The notes under the pieces: model-generated | What the model was told of the DNA's origin: nothing | Databases searched by the model: none | The model's input: the letters and a program-made list of their open reading frames with translations, nothing else | Translations under genes and position numbers: made by a program | Part shown: positions 12,119 through 23,500 of the stretch, piece after piece | How the letters are laid out: each line of letters starts with the position of its first letter | How positions within the stretch are numbered: position 1 is the stretch's first letter | Assembly (NCBI GenBank): GCA_014529385.2 | Contig: CM043967.1 | Span: 135,855,182 to 135,919,181, forward strand | Length of the DNA stretch: 64,000 nucleotides | Reading direction: 5' to 3' | Source: Adiantum capillus-veneris | Taxonomy: Eukaryota > Streptophyta > Polypodiopsida > Polypodiales > Pteridaceae

Positions 12119-13620
12119 TTATGATAGGATTAGCATTCCTTTGCATTGCATAATTTTTGTTTAATCATGTTTCCTAATCACCCTTTTAATTTTATTCAAC
12201 GATGGGATATGCATTCTTGAAAGGATGCATCACTATCCACATCCATTAAGCTAATGAAGGAGGATTAGTCATCTCATTAGAAGTCGCCAACATGCAATTT
12301 TGCATTAATGGTTGCATTCATTTTCATTCTAGACCACATTTGTGTTGTTTTTGTGTTGATTTTTAAGTAGTTTTCCTCTTCAATCAATTTCATCGACTTT
12401 GTTTTCTCCTTACATCACCCTCATCATTTCGAAGTACAGCCTTCAAGCTCTGAATTTTGATCCATAGAGCCCCTCCAATCATCATCCCCAACTTTGCTAT
12501 TATTAGGTATGTGTGGCAATTATTTTTTTGTGCGTGTGGAGCTCTACTAAGACGAATTTTTGCAACCTATTTCCAGCTTACCGCCCACAAGAAATCCCGA
12601 GGCTTTGTGGCTTAGTGCATTAACCCTATTTGGGGGGTGGGCATGAGGTAAAGTTCTCAATTTGCAATAAATATTTTTGGAGGAGGAGGTTGGATGGACT
12701 TGTATGAGGTGGTAAATTACATAGCAAGCATTAGCGGGTCAGCAAGGAGCTATTCCCATAGTAGCAAACACGCCCTTTGACCTACACCCGCCGAACACCA
12801 ATTAGCATTTGACTCTGGCCTAATTCTTGGTTCGGGTTCATTGGGGCGAGTTCCCATATGCGCTCCCTCTTTTCCTGAGGCCCTCCTCGCTAGCCGACAT
12901 CCTGACCCTGCATGCTTGTTGAGTTGCCCATTGTCCCTGCTGCCTGACTCCGTAAGCCTGCTATCTCGCGTGCAATGACTCAAGATTCTAGCCCTCAACA
13001 TCCCTACTAAGGGCCTTTCCCATAGGCCAAGGAGAGTTTTTCCCCCCCTCCACAAGGAAGCATTGCCATAGCTGCAAACAGCTTTTTGAGCTTCACCTCA
13101 AGCGAAGCCTGCAATCTTTAAAGGCCTTTTTAAAAAAACTTGAAGACGGGGTTCCAAGCAATCAAAGAAGAAGATTTTCCTCAAGCTTTGACTTCAAAAG
13201 CTTCACAAGGCTTCAACTTTCTTGAGCATTCAAAGATAAATCTTTAATTTCTCTATCATTCTTACTTAAAATGTTGTATTTCAAAGTTAAAAATCTTGCA
13301 CCCATGGCACATTACAAAGCAATGTATGCCATATCCATCATAAAGGATATCATCATGTGCATTTGTACGGAGCTCAAACACTTGAATTGGGATAACTCCC
13401 AATTTCATAGACCGCTCCAAGGCACGCCAAGTGTTTGCAGAACAAAGGATAAGGTTCACTTAAAGGGGAGTAGCATTGATATCAATAGTAGCATTAAATC
13501 ATTTTCATAAGCAGTTTTTAGCACTGCATTTAGCATTGCATCAAATAAAAGTGTCAAGAACTGCTATGAGCCCAGACACTTAAAGGATTACTCGAGGTTT
13601 AAATGGCATGTAGTGGTAGC
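12119..13620 (+). other. Interior of element A, 5' part; non-coding
   Basis: No gag or pol motif in any frame. A GC-richer patch at 12740-13060 gives a chance minus-strand frame. This is the leader and spacer of a non-autonomous element. It is interrupted at 13621 by element C and resumes at 19499. Confidence 0.6.
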
Positions 13621-13625
13621 ACTAG

Positions 13626-13748
13626 TGAAAGGGTGGTGGTAATGCATGTGCTAATCTCCACCCAACCATGCTATCTTATAGCCTCCCCTTAGCATACACA
13701 CTGTCCAGACGTGCCGGTGATCTTGCCCGTAGGACCCATGTCCTTGCA
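13626..13748 (-). repeat. Left LTR of C (3' LTR of the minus-strand element)
   Basis: 123 bp, TGAAAGGGTGGTGG...GTCCTTGCA, paired with 19371-19493. It is unusually short for an element that encodes pol. Confidence 0.9.
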
Positions 13749-13969
13749 TTGCCCCCCCTTGGAGAATCGTTTTTGTCCTTGAAAATGAACGTAGGAGAAC
13801 ATTTCTTAAGTGTGGAGACATTCTCCCATGTAGAACCTTCTTCAGGTCTATCTAGCCACTTTACCAACACCTGTCGTCTGACATGATGTCTGCTGCGAAG
13901 CTCATGAGAATCCAAAATCTTTTCAGGCTCATGAGGGATGCTTGGTGGTTTGATAAGGTCAACTGACAC
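13676..13969 (-). pseudogene. Chromodomain, C-terminal end of C pol
   Basis: A 97-residue frame. Residues 15-60 form a chromodomain: PEKILDSHELRSR...RQVLVKWLDRP..GSTWEN. The aromatic/hydrophobic core LVKW and the TWE motif are clear. Chromodomains at the end of integrase are known to steer gypsy insertions to particular chromatin. The frame then runs through the polypurine tract into the LTR, ending at 13676. It is separated from the integrase frame by a frameshift near 13975. Confidence 0.8.
13749..13765 (-). other. Polypurine tract of C
   Basis: On the minus strand the tract reads CTCCAAGGGGGGGGCAA, directly abutting the 3' LTR. It would prime plus-strand DNA synthesis. Confidence 0.75.
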
Positions 13970-13975
13970 ACCGGT

Positions 13976-15222
13976 GTCAATGACATTATCATTCTATCTT
14001 AGCTATTTTTGTAAACGGCTAACATGAAAAACAGGATGAACTCGTGAGTACTCTGGAAGAGCTAGCTTATAGGCCACTTGACCTATACATTTGAGAATGG
14101 TAAACGGTCCACAATAGTGTAGTGAAAGTTTAGCAACTTTTCCCGTCTTTAGACTTTCTAAATGCTCCGGAACTTTGAGGAAAACCTTGTCTCCTTCTTC
14201 GAAAGTAGCAAGACGATGATGCTCATCTGTGTACTTCTTATATCAATCTTGAGCTTGCTTAACATTTTGTCGAGCAACTCGAAGCATGTCGAAATGGTCT
14301 TGAAGAAAATCCTTCACTTGTTGTATCTTCTCTTTAGCCAACCCCACCGTAAACGGGTGATCTAGGTTGAAATCCATACAAAAGCATAAATGGACTAAAC
14401 CCTGTAGTCACATGCTTTGAACTATTATAAGCAAATTTCAATATAGGTAAGTAGTCTTCCCAATTGGTTTGATTCTTACTAACGTACACTCGTAGCATAT
14501 CCTCTAACACTTGATTAACTCTTTCTATTTGACCACCCATTTCTGGATGATCAGCTGTACTTAAATTAAGTTTAGTTTCAAACTTTTGGAACACAACTCT
14601 CTAGAAGTGATTATCGAACTTTCGATCTTTGTCGCTAATGATACTAGCTAGTAGATTGTAGAGTTTATATATATGCTCTACAAATAGCCGTGTTAATTTT
14701 GGTGTCTTAACCGTAGTCTTAGTGAGAATGAATCGATCCATCTTGGTGAGACGGTCTATAATTACCCATATGGCATCATGGCCACGATTTGTAGTAGGTA
14801 GTCCTACTAAAAAATCCATAGAGATACTCTCCCACTTATCCTGTGGAATATCTAAAGGATGTAAAAGGCCACCTACCTTGAGGTGCTCTGCCTTATTAAC
14901 TTGGCATTGTTGGCAGTTCAGTACGTACCGTCTTGAACATCATGATGTAAGCCCGGCCAATAAATTGCCGTCAAACTAAGGCATACGTCTTACGAATACT
15001 TGGATGACCAGCACTTGGACTATCATGACACTCAAATAAGATTTGGCGCCTAGTGTCTGAGTCCTTTGGAACACATACTCTACCTTTGTGGAGTAAGTAG
15101 CTATCATCATTGGAAAAATTCTTCCATCGCTTAAGCTCTTCATGAGTAGGGGTGGAGCTCTGTGTATTGGAGTTTCTATTTTGCGCGTGCAGAGACATGT
15201 TGATCTGGCTGTTCAGAGACAT
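13976..15222 (-). pseudogene. Integrase of C, broken
   Basis: The zinc-binding end lies near 14971-15222 (H..SP.AGHPSIRKTY), the catalytic core near 14601-14819 (MDFLVGLP...DAIWVIIDRLTK; SDKDRKF), and the last catalytic Glu region near 14500-14570 (HPEMGGQIERVN). A GPF module lies at about 14040-14170 (HYCGPFTILKCIGQVAYKL). These correspond to the HHCC, D,D35E and GPY/F parts of gypsy integrases. The parts are in different frames with stops between them, so no functional enzyme can be made. It lies between RNase H and the chromodomain, as expected for a chromovirus. Confidence 0.85.
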
Positions 15223-15832
15223 GTGAGTGTGAGGGATTTCTTTTTAAAAATGCACTCCACACTTTAGCATATGATTGATCTTGTGCACACTTGCCACGTA
15301 ATGACTCTAAAAATGCACTCTTTAGTTCCGTGAAAGCAAGTGAATTAATCTGAGGCATCCGACTTAGTGCATCCTCTTCTACATTATATTGCCCCTTGCC
15401 ATATCGTAGCTTACAATTATAATCTTGAAGGATTTCTACCCATCTAGTTTTACGACCCTTCAAGTCTATTTGAGTAGTAAACCATTTGATACTCTCATGG
15501 TCCAAAACTACTTCAAACTCGGCACCATATAAATAGTGCCTCCACTGTTGTAAAGCGTGAATTATGGCATAGAGCTCTCTCTCATAAACATAATAATTTC
15601 GTTGAGCTCTATCTAACTTTTTACTTTCAAAGGCTATAGGTCTTCCCTCCTGGAGAAGTACCGCACCAATGGCTTTATCACTAGCATCAGTCTCTACCAC
15701 AAACGGCTTAAGTGGGTCGATGATTGCTAGGATGGGAGAAGTGGCTATAGCTACCTTGAGCTGTTCGAAACTGCTTTTTTGGGCTTCTTCCCAAGAAAAG
15801 GTCTTACCTTTTGCTTTAAGTTGATACGTCAT
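15176..15832 (-). pseudogene. RNase H domain of C pol
   Basis: A 218-residue frame. The reverse transcriptase connection (FSWEEAQKSSFEQLK) is followed by RNase H: VVETDASDKAIGAVL (first catalytic Asp), YYVYERELYAIIHALQQWRHYL (Glu), VVLDHESIKWF (Asp), and VEEDALSRMP near residue 160. The family normally has ADALSR at that site. It would degrade the RNA strand during reverse transcription. It overlaps the start of the integrase zinc domain in another frame. This is the best preserved part of C. Confidence 0.85.
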
Positions 15833-16135
15833 AGGAACAATGATTTTGGCATAGTCACAAATATAATGTCAATAAAATCCAGCCATGCCTAAAATTATTT
15901 GAAGCTCCTCAACCGTGTTGGGATGTGGCCATCAAAGAATGGCAGCGACCTTGTTAGTGTCCATCTTGATGCTAGAATAAGAGATCACATGACCGAGGTA
16001 ATGTATCTCTGTTTCAAAGAAATTGCACTTACTTTGCTTAGCATACATCACGTGAGCTCGTAGCTGTTCAAACACTAATTGTAAGTGTTCTAAGTGATCA
16101 TCTTCAGTCTTACTGTACCTTGGCTTCTTTAGCAC
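15833..16135 (-). pseudogene. Reverse transcriptase remnant of C, C-terminal part only
   Basis: The frame at 15932-16135 reads SKTEDDHLEHLQLVFEQL...KCNFFETEIHYLGHVIS, the segment that normally follows the YxDD catalytic loop. It starts almost exactly where the preceding linker frame ends. The fingers, palm and catalytic aspartates, about 170-200 residues, are absent. A deletion with a frameshift at about 16115-16135 explains this. Confidence 0.85.
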
Positions 16136-16550
16136 TCATAGAATAAGGTTGTTTACTCACCGGTTTAGTGCCTGTCAAGACATCTATGCCATGCTGCACA
16201 TCACGTGTAGGGGGTAAACCCAGTGGTAAATCACTTGAGAACACATCACTATACTCCATGAGTAAGTGAGTCAAATTTTGCCGTGCAAAAGGAGAAAGTA
16301 AACTAGAGTTATGCTGGGATGGAGAATCTTGTAATTCCTGTAATGTTTGTTTTACAACAGTTGCACGTTGCTCCATAAAATTAAAATTGAGAGCACTTTG
16401 CTCATTAGATTTGTTACCACTTTGTTTATCAGTAGAATTCATTGCACTTTGCATACCATTAGAATTCATTGCACTTTGCATACCATTACTAGAATTCACT
16501 GCACTTTGCTCTTGAGAATTCACAAGACTTGGAGACAAGCAGTAACACAA
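16110..16550 (-). pseudogene. Protease-to-reverse-transcriptase linker of C
   Basis: A 146-residue frame. The first third is a low-complexity run of Gln/Ser/Asn repeats (MQSAMNS repeated; a 24- to 27-base tandem unit at about 16420-16520). The last third is the conserved lead-in to gypsy reverse transcriptase: YSDVFSSDLPLGLPPTRDVQHG and PVSKQPYSMSAKE. It ends at the deletion described for 15833-16135. Confidence 0.75.
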
Positions 16551-16577
16551 AAAGACTTAATCTATCAAATTTTCTTT

Positions 16578-17030
16578 CTACAAAATAGAAAGCTCGGCTA
16601 TACTACATATAAGAGGTGCAGATGGTATATTTTTCTCACCAAGCAAAAGCACATGTTTACCATTGGCCATAAAGGATAAAGAGTTGTGTTCATAACTAGT
16701 GTGCAATGTGTTTCCTAAACCATGCAGCCACTCCTGTCCATGATCTTGAACAATAAGCTCAACCCCTTGAACTACCGTGTCCCATACTTCTTTATCATTC
16801 CCAGACATCTGATCCACCACATACTTGCGATATCAAGGAGTCTGTGTAAGCTTCAAGTTCTTGACTAGCTTATAATTCAAGAAGTTATGAGTTGCACCAT
16901 CATCCACTAAAATACGAACACGTTGTCCGTTAATAGTGCCATGCATGCGAATCAAATCATGGGGCCAAAGGTGGGTTGCCACATTGAAGCAGGCACACAA
17001 CACTTGTGATTTTCTTCCATATGAAGAACC
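16578..17030 (-). pseudogene. Retropepsin domain of C
   Basis: On the minus strand near 16875-16975 the sequence encodes RILVDDGATHNFLNY, a gypsy protease active site in which the usual D-S/T-G is D-D-G. The following frame (16578-16820) contains WLHGLGNTLHTSYEHNSLSF, comparable to the late ILGMPWL/W segment, poorly conserved. It would have processed Gag-Pol. The frame is broken around 16825. Confidence 0.65.
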
Positions 17031-17080
17031 TCTAAAACAAAATATTTAATGTGAGGCGTTGCACCGTGTGCATGGCCTTT

Positions 17081-17753
17081 TCTTTGCCTTGAAAAAGAGG
17101 ACAATCTTTCTTGTTATGTTGGTCCGAAAGACTTCTAAAACACAAATTGTGTTTCTTCACACGCTCAAAATCGGCAGTGCTGAGAGACCCATGTGGAGTA
17201 TCTTGTGAGTGCTTAGGCTTCTTAGCCTCTCGTGGGCTTGGAGAGATAGATTGTCTCTTATTCCTCTTGGAACGTGTGGGAGATCTACGTCACCATTGGC
17301 TCTAGCCACATTGCTCTTAGCAAAATTATTCTTAGTGTAGGGAACATTTCCTTTCCTCTCTTGGTCATCATCATATCTTTGGGCATGGCTGATGGCTTCT
17401 TCCAAAGTTTTTGGATGTTGGGTCTTGACATGAAGACGATAGTCTTTGTCAAGACCCCTATTAAAACCCCGTATCTTTTGGAATTCATCTAGAACTTCTA
17501 GTTTTAATATGATTTCCTGATACTTTGAAAGGTACTGTGTGAGAGAGAGGCTAGACATGCGGCATGCATCCCATGCTAACCAATTCTTATCTTCTTCATT
17601 GGAGTCCAAAAACTCTTTGGAGAAAGAAGCTTGAAATGCAGCCCAAGATGGAGGACGAGCATCTATCAGAAATGTCATCCACAACTTATAGGCCTTTCCT
17701 TTAAGAGATAGACTTGTTTCCACGTCCGCCTTTATATCCGGGGTGTGTCTCAA
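17081..17753 (-). pseudogene. Gag (capsid and zinc knuckle) of C
   Basis: The frame at 17157-17753 has the retrotransposon gag core: AYKLWMTFLIDA, PSWAAFQASFSKEFLDSNEEDKN, SLTQYLSKYQEIILKLE, and a tail of basic residues. Downstream on the minus strand near 17090-17140 lies a zinc knuckle remnant, CFRSLSDQHNKKDC, in which the second Cys of CX2CX4HX4C has become Ser. It would package element RNA. Frameshifts near 17280 and 17480 break the frame. Confidence 0.75.
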
Positions 17754-17856
17754 TCGATGAATATCACTCCATTTGTGTAAGAACGTATTGAACGCATCCT
17801 TGTTGCGATCACGCTCTTCCTCGTGAAATTCAGGAATGGTGATATTCTATCTTGAG

Positions 17857-18225
17857 TCATGCATTGCTACCTTCTGCATCTTCTGCAGCATTTGACTCTT
17901 GGACTCCTTGAGTCGTGCGAGCCTGGTTCCTTTGAACCGTGCCACTTGTGGGTCCTTCAGTCGTTTGTGAATTCATAAATTTCATAAGTAACTCCATAAG
18001 ATTGGTAACATTTGCATTAAGTACAGAGAGGTTGCATTCAATTATGCTTTGGTGATTTTCCAAAGTCTTGAAAGAAGCCATATCTACAAGTCCATGATCT
18101 CCTAGATCATCATCATCATCATGCATATATGTGTCAGCAGCACCCATGGTGCCCTGATTTTGATCTACATGCTCAAAATTAAAAGTGTGTGTAGGTGGGA
18201 TATCCTCAATGGCCATGGTAAACAC
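17857..18225 (-). pseudogene. Gag N-terminus of C
   Basis: A 122-residue frame starting MFTMAIEDIPPTH, with an acidic run (DDDDDLGDHGLVD) and a coiled-coil-like segment, then Thr/Gln-rich sequence. It stops about 100 bases before the capsid frame. Recognised by position only: it is the first long frame after the leader. Confidence 0.5.
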
Positions 18226-18240
18226 AAACTAATGAAAATA

Positions 18241-19073
18241 GAGAAACAACGTTAACTTGTACCTTGTGAAATTGAAGTCTTTGTGTTTTGTATGCTCCAC
18301 GATTTGCGTTGCATGCGAACCTCGCTTTGTGGGAATTGTAGCGCTTCACGTCTGCTTCATCATAAGAACACCTTTGTTGCCTCTTCACAAAAACCCATCG
18401 TTTTTGTGAAGGCTTTTGTTCACTTTGAAGCTAACTCCTTCAGGAAAAAAGAACTTTTGGAGGAAAACTTGCCTTCCTCCAAGAAGTGAAAAGGAAGGGT
18501 GAAGCTACTTCCTTGAAGTTTGAAGCTTCCCCTGTTCTTTTAGTTTCCTTTCAACACAAGTAGGCTATCTTTCCTTGTTATACACATCAAGGGTCAATAG
18601 CTTGATGGTAAAGTGTTGGCCTCTTATCCTCATGGGGTGGGTTCAACCCTTCTTCATAGAGAAACAACGTTAACTTGTAACTTGTGAAATTGAAGTCTTT
18701 GTGTTTTGTATGCTCCACGATTTGCGTTGCATGCGAACCTCGCTTTGTGGGAATTGTAGCGCTTCACGTCTGCTTTATCATAAGAACACCTTTGTTGCCT
18801 CTTCACAAAAACCCATCGTTTTTGTGAAGGCTTTTGTTCACTTTGAAGCTAACTCCTTCAGGAAAAAAGAACTTTTGGAGGAAAACTTGCCTTCCTCCAA
18901 GAAGTGAAAAGGAAGGGTGAAGCTACTTCCTTGAAGTTTGAAGCTTCCCCTGTCCTTTAGTTTCCTTTCAACACAAGTAGGCTATCTTTCCTTGTTATAC
19001 ACATCAAGGGTCAATAGCTTGATGGTAAAGTGTTGGCCTCTTATCCTCATGGGGTGGGTTCAACCCTCCTTCA
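18241..19073 (-). repeat. 418-bp tandem duplication in the leader of C
   Basis: Unit 1 is 18241-18658 and unit 2 is 18659-19073. GAGAAACAACGTTAACTTGT occurs at 18241 and 18659, and ATTTGCGTTGCATGCGAACC at 18302 and 18720. The copies differ at only a handful of positions (for example GTTCTTTTAG against GTCCTTTAG), much less than the two LTRs do. The duplication is therefore younger than the insertion of C or was homogenised. Small frames within it are artefacts. Confidence 0.9.
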
Positions 19074-19357
19074 TGCAAGGGTTAAGCGAGCCTTTCTACG
19101 CACGCAACCAACGGCGCCAACAGAACCCTTCGGAGCCTCGGTGCCATCGAGTTTCCGGTCGAGTTTTCCTTGGTTTCCCATTGTGGAGGGCATTGATGGG
19201 GCGGTCGCTGTTGTTGTCTATCCGCACGTTGCGCATAGGAAAGCGTGTCCCTATCTTCTTTTGCTGCACAACGGAGACATTGCTGTCTACGGAACGTGAG
19301 AGAAAAGCAGAACGTTGTACACACATGCAACCCGCTTTTCACCTCCTCCCAAAAATA

Positions 19358-19369
19358 GCTCGGATACCA
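19358..19369 (-). other. Primer-binding site of C, Met-tRNA type
   Basis: On the minus strand the site reads TGGTATCCGAGC, one base from TGGTATCAGAGC, one base from the LTR at 19371. Confidence 0.8.
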
Positions 19370-19370
19370 G

Positions 19371-19493
19371 TGAAAGGGTGATGGTAATGTGTGTGCTAGT
19401 CTCCACCCAACCGTGCTATTTTATAGCCTCCCACTAACTTACACACTGTCCGGCCGTGCCGGTGGCCTTGCGTGTAGGACCCAAGTCCTTACA
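19371..19493 (-). repeat. Right LTR of C (5' LTR of the minus-strand element)
   Basis: 123 bp, TGAAAGGGTGATGG...GTCCTTACA, followed by the target duplication ACTAG at 19494-19498. Confidence 0.9.
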
Positions 19494-19498
19494 ACTAG

Positions 19499-19654
19499 CA
19501 TCCGGACAATAGCATTGTAGAAGAGATGGATATGAAGCCAGTGGCTCGTGACTTGGCAATGAACATGGAGAACTACTTCTGGTACGTGTGACTACCTAGT
19601 CTATGTGGCATTGAGTCTCGATCACTTGTCCAGTTTATAGTCCAAGGGCACGTT
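19499..19654 (+). other. Interior of element A, 3' part
   Basis: The sequence of A interrupted at 13625 resumes here and leads into A's 3' LTR. A weak purine stretch (CCAAGGGCACG) precedes the LTR. No coding sequence is visible. Confidence 0.6.
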
Positions 19655-19749
19655 TTTTGGGTTTGTGGCCTTTGGCCTAATATCAATAGCTTGTGTGAGA
19701 ACCATCTCTTGTTTAGTAAGCAATGCAGTTAGCAAATAAGCATGTGAGG
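19655..19749 (+). repeat. 3' LTR of A, first fragment
   Basis: TTTTGGGTTTGTGGCCTTTG through AAGCATGTGAGG matches the first ~95 bases of the 5' LTR at 11628. It breaks off at 19749 with TGAGG, the target duplication of element B. Confidence 0.85.
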
Positions 19750-20425
19750 TGTAATGGAAATGGTCTATGAACTTTGAGGATAGCGGAATTAAGAGAACTA
19801 GAGTGAGCATTTTTATGAGATTGCTTTGAGAACATAGAGGGTGAAATTCATTAACGGTAGCAACATGACCATTATACTTAATTAAATTGGCATGAACAAT
19901 ACTTTTGCAAGAGAGAAAATTAGAGAACATGACAACAATTGAGGACCGGATTTATATGGAGCGGTCCCCGTTCCAATAGATTTATGTATTAAGATTCTCC
20001 CATAAAGAGAGACTTGGTACAATAAAATCTTTGTGTTCCTTGTGACTTAGGTGATGCAATGAAGATGGAAAGCTTCATGCATCACAAGCATAACATAAGC
20101 TTTGTAAAAGCATTAACCATCCCCGGACTTAGTCCCAAGGCCTCAAACACCTTCGAAGGTGGAGAGAGCTAGCGGGGAATGAGGGTAGGGAAGAGGAAGA
20201 AGAAGTAACATATGAGAAAAAGACAGTTCCTCACTTATCATCACTCTTCTTGCATAGCATAACCTAATAGCATAATAATGATGATGAATAAGATGGCAAG
20301 CTTAAGCATTGGAGCAAGGCTCTTGGTTCAATTTGAATTCCATAGCCAAGAGTGTTGGTGTAGGCTCTCAACTTCTCAACAAACTTGGAGAAGGAGATGG
20401 AGCTCTTGCACGTTGCACTTCACAC

Positions 20426-20484
<59 letters not shown>
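19750..20484 (-). repeat. Left LTR of B, outer fragment
   Basis: Matches 31848-32574 of the right LTR, ending in the (GA)n tract (20429-20484, 28 units). The LINE begins immediately after. Confidence 0.9.
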
Positions 20485-20488
<4 letters not shown>

Positions 20489-20519
20489 ATTATCGTCCTC
20501 GGAGGTCAAATATGACCTA
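20485..20519 (-). promoter_or_regulatory. LINE 3' UTR with hairpin and AATAAAA
   Basis: On plus, 20503-20518 reads AGGTCA-AATA-TGACCT, a perfect 6-bp stem with a 4-base loop that overlaps the ORF2 stop (TAG at 20517-20519). On the element strand it is followed by CCGAGGACGATAATAAAA and then (TC)n. A short structured 3' end could be the site recognised by the reverse transcriptase; that role is inference. Confidence 0.5.
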
Positions 20520-23500
20520 TGGGACCAAAGTTACATGTGATGTAGTATGTGTACGGCTGATGAGTGACTCTCGATGCTCCAAAATTGTAGTGATGAGAGT
20601 CGCAATGGAGAGCCCACACTTTGGCTGGGAGAGGAAAGTGTGTAGGTCTAAGTTATGGCTGAAAATGTGAGAGAAGCAAGTTCGGATGTGATCAAAAGCT
20701 GAGCACTCTAGTAGTGTGTGGTACTCAGACTCTCGAACTTGCAGTGAGCATAATGTGCACAATCGATTTGACTCTTCTCCATTGCCCTAACGCCCTATCT
20801 CGCATCGAAGGAAATGGGAGCTAAGCCGAATTGCTGCGATAGTGCGTATCGCGGACAAGGGAATAGGCTCAAGCATGTAAGTGTGAGTACGGTTTCCTCT
20901 CTCAGCGAAGAACATGGTTTTGTAGTTGGGGGCAATATAGGTGGTGTAATGTATGAAGCGTGACCCACCGGATTTCTCCCAAGCCGTAATACATTGGCGC
21001 TGTAGAAAAGCTTCATTCACTTGAGAGTCAATTGAAGCATCATGTAGCAAGTGTAATGCATCCCATCTCCCAAACCACTTCTTTATGTCTTGCATCCATC
21101 CCGTGCTCAAGATCTTGCTTTTATGCGTCTTTTGAACTTTTTTGCTTGCTTCCCATGCAATTGTAGGAAGTCGATGTGAGGGGTTTTGACGCATCTTTAT
21201 CATGTACTCCACAACCCTTTCCATGCCCATAACCTCAATTGGAAGAGATCCCGACTCAAGAAGTAGGAGCATATATGGTGTTTGTGTCTTAACTTGGAGA
21301 AAGTTTGTAAGAAAACGCTTTTGGACATTCTCAAACTCTTTCCAAGTAGACTTTGAGATGCTCCCACCCCACACTTCAACTCCATAAAGAAGAACCGGTG
21401 TCACCAATGCATCAAAAAGATACTTCTTGAGAACCCAACACTTGATGTTTCCCGCATTACACATGTTCTCAAATGCATAATATGCTCTCTTTCCCGCTTC
21501 CAAACGACGCATAGCACATTCATGCCACTTGTGATTGGATGGAACCTCAAGGCCAAGGTACTTAAAGCTCTCAACAACTTCAATTGTCTCGTTGTTATAC
21601 ACAATGCATGGCTTCTCCTTATGGTTGGTTTTCACAAGCATAACCTTTGTTTTGGATTCATTTACAATCAGCCCACTATGCAAGCAAAAGTTTTCAAGGA
21701 CAACCATAAGCTTTTGTGCATCTTCTAAAGTGTGTGCTAGAAGCACTACATCATCCGCATACAACAAAAGCATGATTACCGCATTGCAAATAGTGACCTC
21801 TTCAATGCCTTCTTCTTGCATAAAGTCAAGTACCATTTGTTCCAATTGATCGATGCATAGACCAAAGAGAGTTGGTGACAATGGACATCCTTGTTTAACC
21901 CCAATAGTGCTTACAAAAATTTCTGAAATTTCTCTTCCCATGCGCAATTGACAAATCACCTTCTCATAGATTCGAGAAACCGCAAGCATAAACTCACTTG
22001 GCACTTGGAGTTCTTCCATCCTTCTCCACAAATTGTTACGTGGAATCATATCAAAGGCTTTCTTAAAGTCCACAAAACAACAATACAATCGCTTGCCTTT
22101 CAACCGAATTTCCTCCATGAGAACACGAAGAGTGACAAAATGATCAATGGTGCTATGGCATCGACGAAAACCCGCTTGTCCCTTTGCACGCTTGTCATTC
22201 TCTTCAGCCCAATCACTCAATTTCATCTCCATTATGCACCCAAATAACTTTGCCATAAGAGACCCAATCATTATAGTCCGGTAGTTGCTTACATTCTTTA
22301 CATCCCCTCCTTTATGCAAAGGCTTAACCCAATTAGTACTCCAATCATAAGGCATACTATGTTGAAGTGCAAGGTTGAACATATCACACATCCACTCATG
22401 GGTAAAATCTCCCGTCCATTTGATCATCTCAGGCTTGATACCTTGAAGATCTCCCGCTTTGCGAGTGGCCAACTTTTCAAGCCCACCGCATACATCCTCA
22501 ATAGTAAAAAAAGACGGCATACATGGGAGTGAACCATAAAATGGCATTTTTTCAGTATTTTCTTGCTCATATAATTGCCTACAATGTGTGTACATATCCA
22601 CTAAACTCAAGTTACCAAAATTCTCAACCCGCTTGCCTCTCAAGTTTCTCCAAAATCTTCCACATGTATGTGCCTTTTCTTGGACTTGAAATTCTTGTTG
22701 CTTTACTTCCCATCTTCTTCTCTTCTTTTAAATCAATGCCTTGTATGTATGCAAATGACTTTGATAGTTGTCTTTGTCCATAGTTGCATCAAGCTTTATC
22801 AAGGACTTTCGAGCATCTTGACATTCTTTATCAAACCACCTTTTGCGTGATCTATCTTTGTTGATACCATGGAGATGCTTTATGGCAAAGCATTCTTCCG
22901 CACAAGAACAAATAGCTTTCTTGAAAGCTTCCCATTTAGTTTCCAATGGTGCATCACATTGAAGCTTTGTCATCCATAATTTTTGCTCAACCATTTCAAT
23001 GTACATTGGTGCCCGTTTGAAATCCATACATACTGATAACTTCTCTTTCCTTTGACTGAGATTATCATGCTTAGTTGCTTCTCCACATGAAAGGTCAATA
23101 CATAAGGTGCGGTGGTCGGATTCCGGGGTCCATTGACCAAACATAAAACTCTTTATGCGATACTTGATGGCTTCAGAGAGTAGCATATAGTCAATCACAC
23201 TATCCCCATTATGTCTTCTACATGTAAATCTATTGGTTCCACTCCACAAAGATACACCATTGGCAATGAGCATACCCGTGCTATTACACATGTGTAAAAG
23301 TAACTTTCCATAGTGATCCGGCTCTTTCTCATCCATTGAAGTACGATCATACAAGTGAACTTCCTCCAACTCCCTTGAAATGTATGGCATATCAAATTGT
23401 TGAGTATCATGTTGCAATGTTTTTGTGCGAGCATTCATATCCCCAAATTTACAATAACATCACCTTCACCTTTGAAATAAGCAATGTCCTCTTCCAAATC

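Larger units (their letters stand above)
13626..19493 (-). mobile_element. Ty3/gypsy chromovirus C with 123-bp LTRs
   Basis: Bounded by the 5-bp target duplication ACTAG (13621-13625 and 19494-19498). Both 123-bp LTRs begin TGAAAGGGTG and end CA. In minus-strand order the element has a primer site (19358-19369), gag, protease, a reverse transcriptase missing its catalytic core, RNase H, integrase with a GPF module, chromodomain and polypurine tract. I count about 18 differences between the 123-bp LTRs, so the insertion is old. The order and chromodomain place it in the chromoviruses. A deletion in reverse transcriptase and several frameshifts make it defective. Confidence 0.9.

Noticed and set aside
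12750-13055. GC-rich 101-residue minus-strand frame
   Set aside because: No domain, in the interior of a non-coding element, and composition alone explains the open frame.
18283-18907. Two identical 68-residue plus-strand frames
   Set aside because: They are the two copies of the 418-bp leader duplication of element C, on the strand opposite to its genes.
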